A stretch of 39,141 nucleotides of DNA, taken from the NCBI GenBank assembly GCA_019677205.1, contig JAAMXY010000876.1, positions 1 to 39,141 on the forward strand, in the 5' to 3' direction. The stretch is from Pinguiococcus pyrenoidosus (lineage: Eukaryota; Sar; Pinguiophyceae; Pinguiochrysidales; Pinguiochrysidaceae). The notes under the pieces are model-generated. The model worked only from the letters and a program-made list of their open reading frames with translations. It was not told where the DNA came from and made no database searches. Below, in pieces: positions 1 to 9,004 of this stretch; the stretch's first letter is position 1; each line of letters opens with the position of its first letter. The position numbers and the translations under genes are program-made.

Positions 1-540
1 CGACAGCGCCTGGACTTCGGGGCTCGCGGCGTACGAAGACAGCGCCGCTTGCACATGCTCATCAAACAGCGACGGCGACTTCTGCCAAGCCGCTCTCCGG
101 AACGCCATCGGCAGCGCCGCCACCAAGTCCGGCGCCAGCCGCAGCACATCTTCTACTAACGAGTCTGGCACGGCGGGCGCGCGACTGTCGCCGCATAGCA
201 ACACCAGCGCCTTATGCGCCAAAGGGCGCAAGCGCTTCCGTGACAACAGCGGCGCTGTGGTCTCTGCGAGCGCCAAAAGCTTACTACTGGGCACTCTCTC
301 CATGCCGCTCTCCACTTTGGCCACCAGCGCCTTTAGTACGCTCTCCGACACGGCGTTGTGTTCCACGCCGACGGCCTCCAGGCAGCCGATGGCCGGCGCG
401 GCGGCAGGGATCTGTGCATCGAAGCGCAAGCGCCGCTGGAGCACATCGAACGCCTCCAGTCGATGCTGCGCAAACTCCGTCTGTACGGACTCGGCTTCTT
501 TCTGGAGTCTGGACACATCTAGACGCGTGCGCAGCGCCAT
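1..540 (-). CDS. NELF-B (COBRA1)-like protein, N-terminal part, cut by window edge
   Basis: An open frame runs from ATG at 540 down to base 1 without a stop, giving 180 residues with the C-terminus outside the window. The predicted protein is alpha-helical and Leu/Ala-rich. By recall, its order of segments follows the N-terminal region of NELF-B: a helix followed by a short LLP-like step, a KLLALAE-type helix, and a block of the form R-x3-W-Q-x3-S-L-F-D-E-x-V near residues 149-162, like the NELF-B W-Q-x3-A-L-F-x-x-x-V block. NELF-B is a core subunit of negative elongation factor, which holds RNA polymerase II in promoter-proximal pausing in the nucleus. The family call comes from remembered similarity, not a search, and a generic HEAT-like protein is the alternative. 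It is divergent from the methyltransferase gene starting at 784, leaving 243 bp between start codons. Confidence 0.5.
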   Translation of the reverse strand, partial: MALRTRLDVSRLQKEAESVQTEFAQHRLEAFDVLQRRLRFDAQIPAAAPAIGCLEAVGVEHNAVSESVLKALVAKVESGMERVPSSKLLALAETTAPLLSRKRLRPLAHKALVLLCGDSRAPAVPDSLVEDVLRLAPDLVAALPMAFRRAAWQKSPSLFDEHVQAALSSYAASPEVQALS

Positions 541-783
541 GCTTTAGACACTTAAGAAGCTTTTTGTGGCGTTTGGGGCGCACCTATCGAAAGATCACAA
601 TTATGATCACATCCCAAAGCCAACGCAAAAGGAACTTCTAGAGAGAGATCTTCAGCCTTTCATCCAATGATGCTGCCTTGTTTGCCATCACCACGCGATC
701 CAGTATTATGAGGCCATAACATGAATACATAACAATCTTCAAGGGTTTGAACGCCCACGAGGCGCAGTTGCCGGCCAGCAGCC
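541..783. promoter_or_regulatory. Shared intergenic region between two divergent genes
   Basis: These 243 bp separate the ATG at 540 (-) from the ATG at 784 (+), so they should hold both promoters and 5' leaders. The stretch is lower in GC than the flanking coding DNA. I see no convincing TATA box or other named element. The regulatory role is inferred from gene layout only. Confidence 0.4.
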
Positions 784-1931
784 ATGCAGAGGGGGTTTCT
801 TGCGAGAGGGCTCCTGGGCCTAGCGCTCATACGGCGCGTGGGCTGCCTCAGCAACGGCGTGGCCACCATCACAAGCGTGAAGAATGCAGAGATCCTCGCT
901 GCCAAGCGCCTGTGCCGCAGCAAACGAGAGAGAGATCGCTCGGGACTGGTGTTTGTAGAGGGAATCCGTCTCATCCAGGACATTCTCCACGCCGGACATC
1001 GACCCACTTCTGTCTTCTTCTGCGTAGAGCGCCTCGTGACGCCAGAAGCTTCTGCGCTGTTGGACGAAATGCTCAGGTGCGGCGGAAGATCACATATCCG
1101 CACTTTCGCTCCGCAGAAAAAGGCTCATTTCCAGCGCAGCATCGACGATTGCGAACTGCGGAGAATAACTCCACAGGTGCTGGAAAGCATGGTGGACACT
1201 GTGACCCCGCAGGGCCTCGTGGCGCTGTTCCCCAAGCCCTCGCAGTCGCTGGGACCGACGCCGTCGCGGAAAGATGGATCTGGGGAAGTCCTGCTGCTCC
1301 TGGACAACATTCGCGACCCCGGCAACATGGGAACATTGCTCCGCAGCGCGAACGCCCTGGGGGCCAAGGCTCTCGTGGTGTACGGAGGCGGCTGCGTGGA
1401 CCCATGGGGGCCGAAGGTGCTTAGATCGTCGATGGGAGGGGCCTTCCACATCCCGCTCTGCTTTGCGCCGGCGTGGAGCGACGTCGCCGCGTATCTACGA
1501 GAGGAGTGCAAGTGGGACAGCGCGGGCGTCTATGCGGCCGACGCGTCCCATGCATCGGCGCGGGACTACTGGGATGTCGATTGGACCCAAGGGAATCACG
1601 TCATCTGCGTCGGCTCGGAGGCTCATGGACTTTCGAGCGAGCTCGCCGCTCTGATGCCAAAGAGATCTCAGGCAGGTCATGGTGGTGATATGGACAACCC
1701 TACAGCGGACCAAAGCCTGCTCGAACCCGTGATCCTGCCAATACAGGTGCGTTCCGGTCGAGCTTTGCGCGATGAATACGCTGTTCTCGTCTCACGTGCT
1801 GGGCGCCCTCGTCACAGGTGCCAATGGTGGCGTCGGCAGACTCGTTGAACGCAGCGATAGCAGGATCCATCATCCTCTCGGAAGTGCAGCGCCAGCGGGC
1901 GAAGATCAACCTCTCCGAAAGCGGCAAGTAG
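784..1931 (+). CDS. SpoU/TrmH-family RNA 2'-O-ribose methyltransferase, organelle-type, one intron
   Basis: Exon 1 is 784-1746 and exon 2 is 1818-1931, joined in phase 0 across a 71-nt GT-AG intron (1747-1817), giving 358 aa. The first ~25 residues are basic and hydrophobic without acids, like a mitochondrial or plastid presequence. Residues ~30-120 form a SpoU substrate-binding domain. The SPOUT methyltransferase domain follows, with motif 1 (N-I-R-D-P-G-N-M-G-T-L-L-R-S-A), motif 2 (V-G-S-E-A-H-G-L-S) and motif 3 (V-P-M...A-D-S-L-N-A-A-I-A). Motif 3, which forms the knot and SAM site, lies in exon 2 and is lost if the intron is read through; this is the main support for the splice. The family methylates ribose 2'-OH in rRNA or tRNA using SAM. 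The layout is closest to organelle large-subunit rRNA enzymes of the MRM3 type, but the target cannot be fixed here. It ends tail-to-tail with the hydrolase gene. Confidence 0.88.
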
Positions 1932-2178
1932 ATGCGCAAGCAGAATCGCCGACCTACAGCCCAAAACGCAAGAGCTCTCAGAACCGCCACGTTCCTTCGT
2001 CGCTCTCTCGCTCTCTCTCTCTCCCTCTTGGGAGCTGTGGTGTATACACGCCGCGACGGCTCATGCCTTCCCGCGTGGGCGCCTTCGCGTGCCATCCACC
2101 TGCCAAAGGAGCTCGGGGCTCGTCGGACGTCCACCTTGACGGGCTCCGAAGCTTTGGTCCTTGCGCCTCGCTCTCTAG

Positions 2179-3691
2179 CTACTCGTGCTTGCGCAACGCG
2201 GTGAGCACCCGTTCCACGGTGGCAAGGTCTGCGTGCCCAATGTCCAGAAGATTGCCCGCCATCTTCTCCGAGCTATTGAGATCCCACATGAAAGATGAGA
2301 CGCAAGCCAACCTATCCAATGCGTCACACGCGGACGCAAGGCCCATGGCGTGGAACATGATGCTATGATCGTGCACTTGATGCTCGCGCACGTCCAGGAT
2401 GGTACAGCCCGCTGCTCGTTCCTCTCGGCACCGTCTGCCAAAGCTATGGAAGTCATCGGCGAGGAGCTCGTCGCCTCCCCCCGTCACGTACAGGGGCAGA
2501 TTGCCGAGCTTGCTTGGACTCTCTAGTCCCGGCGAGACTGCGCCGCTGTGCGGCGAGCCATTCTTCCCCACATATCTCTCCGCCCAGTACTTCAAAAGCC
2601 CGGCATCTAGCCAGTCCCGAAGGCGATTCCTGCGCGAGGACAACAAGCCCGTCAGCACTGCTTGGGGATCGTCTCCAAAGCGCGAAGTCTCCATGGGGAG
2701 AAGTCTCCATGGGGAGAAGTCTCCATGGGGAACGTCTGTATCGGATCCAGCTCAATAGCTAGCCGTACCGTTCGTAAGCGTGGCTCTCGCAGCGTAGATC
2801 CAGCCATGGCGACAGGGTGATCACCCCCGCAGGGAGAATCTCTCCGGGGATCGTTCCGAAGAAGTCCTGAATCGCCGGCGACAAATCTCCTGTGCCCGCA
2901 TCTTTAAGCAACGCGGAGAAGCCAGATGCTGGCAAGCTTTACCCACTGACCTTTCCCTTCCCGCCCCTCGCGATATCTCCGCGCGCGGTTCATCACGCTA
3001 TGGCACAACGCAAGCGCGGCGTTGCCGCCGGCGGAATCTCCCATGAGCAGGATTCGTCGGGGCTCAAAACTGGAGCTGAGCCAGTCGTAGGCCGCATTGG
3101 CCTCCGAGATTTGCAGCGGATAGCCTCCGACGTCGCTCAGCGTGTAATCCAGGCAAAAAATGGCTGCGCAGCGACGGTATCTACGCCACATCCGCCACCG
3201 AAGAGAGCACAGCCAGAACAGCTGCTGCAGCGGATGGCCGATGTGGTAGCCGCCGCCGTGAATGTAGAACACCACGTGCCTCTCGTCGCCTCGCGTGCCT
3301 TCGTCCAGAGCTGCAGGCTTGCTCGGGGGCGCCAAGCCACTCGTGATCAGCATGCCCTTGAAGCCCAGACTCCGCACGGGAGACACCATGTGGCGCATGC
3401 CCCCCCAGCGATGGCCCAGCAGGGCCAACAGGCGTCGTTGCAGGTACGCGACGCCGCACAAGAGACCGTGGAGCAGCTTGGAGCGCAAAGGACGCTCGAA
3501 GAGCTGTGGTGGAGACACAAGTCAATTCAAATCCACAGAATTGAAGCCGAGAGAGAAGCGCTGAATCAAAAAGTGCAAAGGAAACCCCAAAGGTCTCCGA
3601 CGCCACTTACGTCGAGTACATGCAGCCCTCTGCATAACAGAGACACCACGCTTCTCTCCACCCAAGCCGCGGCTGCGACGCGAGGGGCCAT
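2179..3691 (-). CDS. Alpha/beta hydrolase (HSL/carboxylesterase type), four exons
   Basis: Exons on the minus strand are 3691-3611, 3503-2951, 2889-2769 and 2629-2179, separated by introns of 107, 61 and 139 nt in phases 0, 1 and 2; the product is 401 aa. The oxyanion motif H-G-G-G lies at about 109-112, the nucleophile motif G-D-S-A-G-G has its Ser near 184, the acid in G-G-G-D-E is near 305 and the His in V-H-D-H is near 338, so the Ser-Asp-His triad is complete and spread over exons 2 and 4. This is the hormone-sensitive-lipase/carboxylesterase branch; the substrate is unknown. The last intron is chosen because it restores frame, has a CTGAC branch site and removes a 16-bp triplicated repeat with stop codons. 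A hydrophobic stretch near residues 40-60 could anchor it to a membrane. It shares a 143-bp divergent promoter with PIN1. Confidence 0.85.
2680..2730. repeat. 16-bp tandem repeat (three copies) inside a hydrolase intron
   Basis: Three near-perfect copies of a 16-bp unit containing CCATGGGG follow one another. The unit is not a multiple of 3, so it would disrupt any reading frame, and it falls inside the predicted 139-nt intron (2630-2768) of the hydrolase gene. This supports the intron call. Confidence 0.85.
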
Positions 3692-3834
3692 TGGCGGCGC
3701 CTCCGTTCCACCTGAAGCCGTGGCTTCTCGCGCTCTCTAGCAGGCGCGTTGTACAGCCGTACTGTGGGTCCAGGAACGTTACATGCTGCGGGTTGGTTTC
3801 GCGAAGCGCCACAGAGTGCGAAAAAGTTGCATGT
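3692..3834. promoter_or_regulatory. Bidirectional promoter region (hydrolase / PIN1)
   Basis: These 143 bp separate the hydrolase ATG (3691, -) from the PIN1 ATG (3835, +) and must contain both start regions. No recognisable element is visible. Inferred from layout. Confidence 0.4.
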
Positions 3835-4422
3835 ATGGCGTCTGAGCAGACGCGCCAAAGCTCCCCTGCGCCGCTGCCAGAGGGCTGGACGGAGCATGTG
3901 TCGAAGAAGAGAGGGCGCAAGTTCTACAGCTGCAAGGCCACGGGCGAGACCCGCTGGGAGCGGCCCACAGAGGCGGCGCCGCGAGCGGAGGGCAAAAGGA
4001 AGCGGACAGCAGAGGACGAAAGCGCACGACGGCGGAAGAAGGAGCGCCGACGTCGGGAGGCGGAGGACGGACCCAGCGTGGAAGCCTTCCACATTCTGAA
4101 GAAGCATCGAGGCAGCCGTCGGCCCAGAACCTTCCGAGACGAAGAGGTTGACAGAAGTGAAGACGAGGCTCGCGAGCTCCTCGTGGCGCTGCGCCAGCGG
4201 CTTCAGGACTTGTCGGGGCCCGACTTGAGGGAGGAGTTCTCGCGGCTTGCTCAACAAGAGAGCGACTGCAGAAGTGCACTCCGCGGGGGCTCTCTCGGCA
4301 GCTTCGGACAAGGGAAGATGCAAAAGGCCTTCGAGGAAGCGGCGTTCGGGCTCCAGGTCGACGAGCTGAGCGATGTCGTCTCCACGGACAGCGGCTTGCA
4401 TATCATCCTGCGAGTAAAGTAG
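3835..4422 (+). CDS. PIN1: Pin1-type peptidyl-prolyl cis-trans isomerase (WW + parvulin)
   Basis: The product is 195 aa, single exon. Residues ~14-45 are a WW domain with Trp18 and Trp41, the same 23-residue spacing as human Pin1. A linker at ~50-78 is strongly basic (K-R-K-R and R-R-R-K-K-E-R-R-R-R), longer than in human Pin1 (163 aa) and a likely nuclear localisation signal. Residues ~82-195 are the parvulin domain: His86, Lys90, Arg95 and Arg96 match the phosphate-binding H-L-L-x-K-H..S-R-R-P segment, Cys145 matches the catalytic Cys113, and the end has the T-D-S-G-x-H-I-I-L-R signature. Pin1 isomerises phospho-Ser/Thr-Pro bonds, for example in the RNA polymerase II tail and cell-cycle proteins. 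The frame is open upstream to 3691, but the ATG at 3835 directly before the WW domain is the natural start. It is tail-to-tail with the Snf2 gene. Confidence 0.95.
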   Translation: MASEQTRQSSPAPLPEGWTEHVSKKRGRKFYSCKATGETRWERPTEAAPRAEGKRKRTAEDESARRRKKERRRREAEDGPSVEAFHILKKHRGSRRPRTFRDEEVDRSEDEARELLVALRQRLQDLSGPDLREEFSRLAQQESDCRSALRGGSLGSFGQGKMQKAFEEAAFGLQVDELSDVVSTDSGLHIILRVK

Positions 4423-4551
4423 CGAGGCCCTCGAGACATAATCCGTGCAAATCGAATGGCGTCTGTTTTCGTAGTGCGCACATGCCACCTCGCCCGCCAG
4501 CGGCACGCTTCGGGCGAGCGGTCGCAGGCACGTGCTGACTATTGCGTGCGA

Positions 4552-7500
4552 CTATTGCGTGGCAGCTGCGGACTTTGCATACATGCTCACCGCGTCGGAC
4601 AGCATACTGGACATGTTCAGACGTTTGCTCTTCCCGCTTTTGCTGCCGCCGGAGGATGCGTCCTTGCTGTTGGAGGCCTCGGTGTCCTTCAGGATGTTGC
4701 GCGTGACGATCTCCTTGCGAACGCCCATATCAAATATCTGCTGATCCACGGTACCGGCGCAAACCAGGCGATAGACCGTCACTGGCTTCTTCTGACCTAT
4801 CCGATGACAGCGATCCTCCGCTTGACGATCGATCTCCGGGTTGAAGTCCACGTCGTGCAAGATTACCGTGTCTGCCGCCGTCAAGTTGATGCCCTGACCG
4901 CCTGCTCGAGTGCTCAGCAAGAAGACGGGTAGCTCCGCCGAGGTGGCGCGATTAAAACGGTCGATCAGCCCTTGCCGCTCTTTCACGCTGACGGCGCCGT
5001 CGAGTCTGCAATACTTCAGCTCCATGGTCTCCAGCAGCACTTCCAACAGGTCGAGGATCCGAGTCCACTGGCTGAAAAGCAGAATGCGGTGACCGTCCCT
5101 GATTAACTCAGGGAGGAGAATGGACAGCCGCTTGAACTTCGGCGAGTCGAAGAGGGTCTCTTCGCCCAGCTGGTACTTGCCGAGCTTGCTGGAATACTCG
5201 AGGCAAATCTGGTGGAGATCAAAGTCGCTGCACCGCTCCAGTTCATCCCTGACCTTGGCGAGGCCGGCGCTCGGCCCAAAGTGATTCCGCGCCACGCAAA
5301 CGCGCGCGATCTCGTTCAGCTTTTGGTCGCCTGCAAACTTCCGACGCAAGAGCAACGGATGATTGGCGGCCTTGCGCAACTCGGTAAAAACATGAGTTGC
5401 CTCTCGTTCTTTCACTTTGCCCTTTCCTTGAAAGGCGGTCGTTGCCTCCTCCAGAAGACTTGCAAGCTCGCCGTCGGCCCTCTTCTCGCCTTTGCCGCCT
5501 CCTTTTCCTTCGGAGCCCTGCTGAGAGTTCGCCGAGCCGTTCGCGGAATCATCTGAGCAGGACCTCGACGAGGAGTCGGTCAGGTCGACACACTCCCCCC
5601 GCGCAGTCTTGCCAAAGGACTCCCGGATCGATTGCTGCTGATCCTGCTTGGCATTCGAAGCGCGCTTTCTCTTGCTGGCCCTATTGCCGCCCCTCCCTTG
5701 GCTGCATCGCCTCCGAGCGAAGCTTCGCAGAATCCCTTCATAGATCTGACGCTGAGTCTCCGTCATCGCTACGACCTCGGCCTTCGAGTACTTTGGCACC
5801 AACTGATTGAGCACCTCGACTTTCAGTCGACGCAGGACGAAAGGGCGCAGCACATCGCGAAGCATGTTGAGCGTTGGGCTGGCATCGATGACGTCGACAC
5901 CCGCCTTGCGCGCCTGCAGACTCTCTTCCGCAAGGGCGTCGGCGCAAGCCTCAATTTCTACCAGGGTAAAGATGGTTGGCTGCAAGAAGCCCAGGAGACT
6001 GAGGAGCTCCTCCGGGCGATTCTGAACCGGAGTTCCGCTGAGCAGGAGCGCGTGAGCACAACTTGTGGCCCGCAGGTCCCGTAGCCGGCGGTACCGTGCA
6101 GAGCTGGAGTTCTTCAGCGCGTGCGCCTCATCGACCACGAGGTAGTCCCACTGATGCTTTCTGAAGAACTTCCTCTCCAGATCTTGAGATTCCCGCTCCC
6201 ACCAGCCGAAAGTTGTGAGCACGATGTCCACCCCGCCGTCCATCCCAAACTTCTCCAAGTGGGCATGCTGCTTCTCCCGAACTCGCGGCATGACATAGCG
6301 CCGTAGATGGTGCCGAAGTTCTTCTCTTTCGGCCTGCTTCCCGTAGTAACGTACAACACGAAGGTGTGGAGTGAAAGTCCGAAGCTCTCTGTACCAGTTG
6401 TCCAGCACCGAGGAAGGCACTACGATCAGGTGAGGACGCATGCGCCGCTTCCCGGACTTGCAGGCCTGAAGATCATCCAAGGGAGACGACTCCACTTCCT
6501 TGTTCTCCTTGTCCGCATCCTCCAGTTGTACGACGCCGTCGTCCTCGCCCTGCTGGCTCCGATCCAACTCTTGATCACCATCTTCGTCTTCTTCTTGGTC
6601 GCCGTCCCCTTCCCGCTCCTCGTCCTCCCCTTTAGCAACGTCTTCCTGCCACGGTTCCTCGCCGTCGGCGTCAGCGTCGCCATGTTCTTCACCGTCGCCG
6701 TTTTCTTCGCCGTCTTCATCTTCGTCTTCCTCCTCATCAGAGGTGTCATCGTGCTCACGCGGCTTTTCCCGCGGATTGAACCTCGACGCGAACTCGGCCA
6801 GCCCCCCTTTGGCTTCGGACGTCGGCTTGGCATCTTCGCAGCCCTCTGACTCGCTTTGAAGCCACGCGAAGAAAGCAATGGTCTGAACTGTCTTGCCCAG
6901 GCCCATCTCGTCAGCTAGCACCCCGTTGACATTGTTCAAGTGAAGCAGGCGCATCCAGTTGACGCCCACTTCCTGGTAATCCTTCAGAGAGAGGTTACCC
7001 CGGCAGAGGTCCCGGATCTCGCCCGCGGTGATGAGTCGTTCCGTCTCCTCAGAGCTTGCAGACAGCTTGGTGAAGTTGATCCGATCCGCTGCTACAGTCG
7101 AACCGGCGAGGTCCGCTGCGTTCTTACCCTCAAGGTCCGCCGCCTCCGTTTTCCAGGCTTGTATGCGCTCCGTGAGTTTCTTCGTGAGTCGTGTACAGCG
7201 CTGGACAAGATCTTCGACGACATTCGAGATGCTCCGTTCATTATCACTTAGCACAAGGACCTCGTCGTCGTCAACGTTATCATCCTCTTCGTCTGGTTCT
7301 TCCACCTCCCGGACCTCGTCGTCGTCGCTGGCGTCGTCGATGTACTCCACTTTCGCTCGCGCCATCTTGGACTCGCTATCTCCGGCCTCCGGCTTCATCC
7401 TCATCATTCCACTCGGACGGCCAGCCTTTGACTTTGTCGAGAGCTCCGTGCGGTCCTTCGCGGGCTTGCTGGCGGCGATGAGAGAGTCGTACTTCGGAGC

Positions 7501-8100
7501 ATCTTTCCGCTTTTCGGACGGCGAGAAAAACTGGACATCATCGTCCGAATCATCTGCGCTGGATTTCAGCTTGCGCAGCTTTCGTCGCCCTTTAGACTCG
7601 TTTGAGACAAAGGCTTCTTGATCCGAGTCGCTCTCATCCCCCAGCCGTGGCTGAATGGCGCGCATTCCTGCTGCGGCGTGTCTCTGGTGCTTGAGGGCAA
7701 GCTGGTGCATCGCTGCCTTCTTCCTTGCGTCCTGTGCCTTCTGCTCCTTCACCTGCCGCTTCTTTCGTCTCTGCAGCATCTGCACGACCTCATACTCCTC
7801 GCGGGCCCTCTTGCTCGGACGCGGTTGGCTGGGACGTGGCCTCCAGTTCTCGATGTTGTCCACCTGCGGTCGCCTTCTGGCGATTTCAATGCCGCCGGCG
7901 GAGGAAGTGCCGGGTTTCTGCAGCCGTGCGCGCACCTTCGCGCTTGGCAAGGGAGACGGAGAGCCGGAGGAGAGGCTCACGAGCGAGGGGGACGACTGCG
8001 CCCCGTACGCGAACCTGGCGAAGTCCATCGAGGCGCCACTCCAGGACCCTTTCTTCGTCTTCTTGTCCTCCCGCACATGAGGCAGGTTCTCAAACTTCAT
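4552..8100 (-). CDS. Snf2-family chromatin remodelling ATPase, SMARCAD1/Fun30-like
   Basis: Start chosen at ATG 8100; upstream in-frame codons to 8214 have no ATG. The product is 1182 aa, single exon. The first ~300 residues are basic and Ser-rich, followed by an acidic patch. Motif I (D-E-M-G-L-G-K-T) is near 397, the Walker B box D-E-A-H near 657, a S-G-T-P-V-Q-N motif follows, and the second RecA lobe carries S-T-R-A-G-G-Q-G-I-N near 1063 and Q-A-E-D-R-C-H-R-I-G-Q near 1095, so the ATPase appears intact. The pattern of motif I through the C-terminal lobe, including H-D-V-D-F-N-P before the QAEDR box, is closest to SMARCAD1/Fun30, which slides and evicts nucleosomes in heterochromatin upkeep and DNA repair. 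Two inserts are unusual: ~145 very acidic residues (~415-555) between motifs I and Ia, and ~100 residues (~795-895) at the lobe junction. No CUE domain is obvious. Confidence 0.92.
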   Translation of the reverse strand: MKFENLPHVREDKKTKKGSWSGASMDFARFAYGAQSSPSLVSLSSGSPSPLPSAKVRARLQKPGTSSAGGIEIARRRPQVDNIENWRPRPSQPRPSKRAREEYEVVQMLQRRKKRQVKEQKAQDARKKAAMHQLALKHQRHAAAGMRAIQPRLGDESDSDQEAFVSNESKGRRKLRKLKSSADDSDDDVQFFSPSEKRKDAPKYDSLIAASKPAKDRTELSTKSKAGRPSGMMRMKPEAGDSESKMARAKVEYIDDASDDDEVREVEEPDEEDDNVDDDEVLVLSDNERSISNVVEDLVQRCTRLTKKLTERIQAWKTEAADLEGKNAADLAGSTVAADRINFTKLSASSEETERLITAGEIRDLCRGNLSLKDYQEVGVNWMRLLHLNNVNGVLADEMGLGKTVQTIAFFAWLQSESEGCEDAKPTSEAKGGLAEFASRFNPREKPREHDDTSDEEEDEDEDGEENGDGEEHGDADADGEEPWQEDVAKGEDEEREGDGDQEEDEDGDQELDRSQQGEDDGVVQLEDADKENKEVESSPLDDLQACKSGKRRMRPHLIVVPSSVLDNWYRELRTFTPHLRVVRYYGKQAEREELRHHLRRYVMPRVREKQHAHLEKFGMDGGVDIVLTTFGWWERESQDLERKFFRKHQWDYLVVDEAHALKNSSSARYRRLRDLRATSCAHALLLSGTPVQNRPEELLSLLGFLQPTIFTLVEIEACADALAEESLQARKAGVDVIDASPTLNMLRDVLRPFVLRRLKVEVLNQLVPKYSKAEVVAMTETQRQIYEGILRSFARRRCSQGRGGNRASKRKRASNAKQDQQQSIRESFGKTARGECVDLTDSSSRSCSDDSANGSANSQQGSEGKGGGKGEKRADGELASLLEEATTAFQGKGKVKEREATHVFTELRKAANHPLLLRRKFAGDQKLNEIARVCVARNHFGPSAGLAKVRDELERCSDFDLHQICLEYSSKLGKYQLGEETLFDSPKFKRLSILLPELIRDGHRILLFSQWTRILDLLEVLLETMELKYCRLDGAVSVKERQGLIDRFNRATSAELPVFLLSTRAGGQGINLTAADTVILHDVDFNPEIDRQAEDRCHRIGQKKPVTVYRLVCAGTVDQQIFDMGVRKEIVTRNILKDTEASNSKDASSGGSKSGKSKRLNMSSMLSDAVSMYAKSAAATQ

Positions 8101-9004
8101 AGCAGAAACCCGCCAAGCCCTGGGAGCGTCGGCACGAGACGAAGGAAGCACCGTCGAAGGCCTCTGGAACCGCCGTGGAAATGAAACAACTGGAGTCCCT
8201 GCGCGGCGAAGCACGGGTGGCTGTTAAAGCCATGACGTTTTGAATCATCCGGGCGCATCCGACGCCCTTCCCAACAGCACCGCACCTGAAAGCGATAAGC
8301 TCGCCTCCTCCCGGTCCGTCTGAACGTCCTGCCGCGCCTGTGCCCGATAGCTTCGGCTTCGCGCCGATGACGGCACAAACACAAAACCAAAACACAAATT
8401 GCCTCCACGCGCGAACATCTCGTCTGGTACTCTAGGCAGTACTTAAATACTCTTGTCAGTACTACGAGTTGATACTCTATATACCATCCAAAAGGTACTT
8501 CCAGCATGCACAGGTCACAGGTCGCACAGATCACAAATCGTCGTGCGGAGGCAGCACCGGGTCTTCTTGTGTCAAGGCGTCTTCTTGTCTCAGCGGCCAA
8601 ATCTGAAAAAGCGAAGGAACACAAGACACCGGGTCTGTGAGAGAATCCGCTTTCGCGCCATCTGCTTTGCTAAACATGGACGAGGGATGCGTCGACGGAT
8701 TCATGCATGCAGATCACCACCAGAAAAGATGAGGCATGTGTTGCGACGGTGTTCCCTTCCAACGCTCGTCATGCATGTACGCCAAGACTCTACGGTATAG
8801 GCGCGGACCACAGGGGAGCTTTCTCTCGCGCGACAGGATTCGTACAGATAGCCTTGCTCACGGACGCTGCCTCGCGCGTCACGAGTTGGCTTTCGCTGTC
8901 TCAAGTGTTCGGCGGCACGGAGCACGGCGCAGTGTGGAAAACCTCGACACCGTGGCGCAGCATGGTGCGTGGGACCACTGCTGCCAATGACTCGCAGCAA
9001 CCAA
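8101..9004. other. Intergenic region between two chromatin genes
   Basis: This ~900-bp stretch lies upstream of the Snf2 ATG (8100, -) and downstream of the MBD9-like stop (9005, -). Open frames here are short, on both strands, and show no domain or motif. It probably holds the Snf2 promoter and leader and the 3' end of the MBD9-like transcript. No RNA gene is recognised. Confidence 0.5.

Noticed and set aside
2736..2768. A 33-nt intron in the hydrolase gene ending at GATACAG
   Set aside because: It leaves the wrong frame and would put the 16-bp repeat in coding sequence; the 139-nt intron restores the catalytic Asp and His.
3607..4506. Minus-strand ORF of 299 aa over PIN1
   Set aside because: It is a shadow of PIN1 in GC-rich DNA; no motif, and PIN1 has a full domain match on the other strand.
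6307..6849. Plus-strand ORF of 180 aa that looks like a membrane protein
   Set aside because: It is antisense to the acidic insert of the Snf2 ATPase; complementing Asp/Glu codons yields Val/Leu/Phe-rich peptides.
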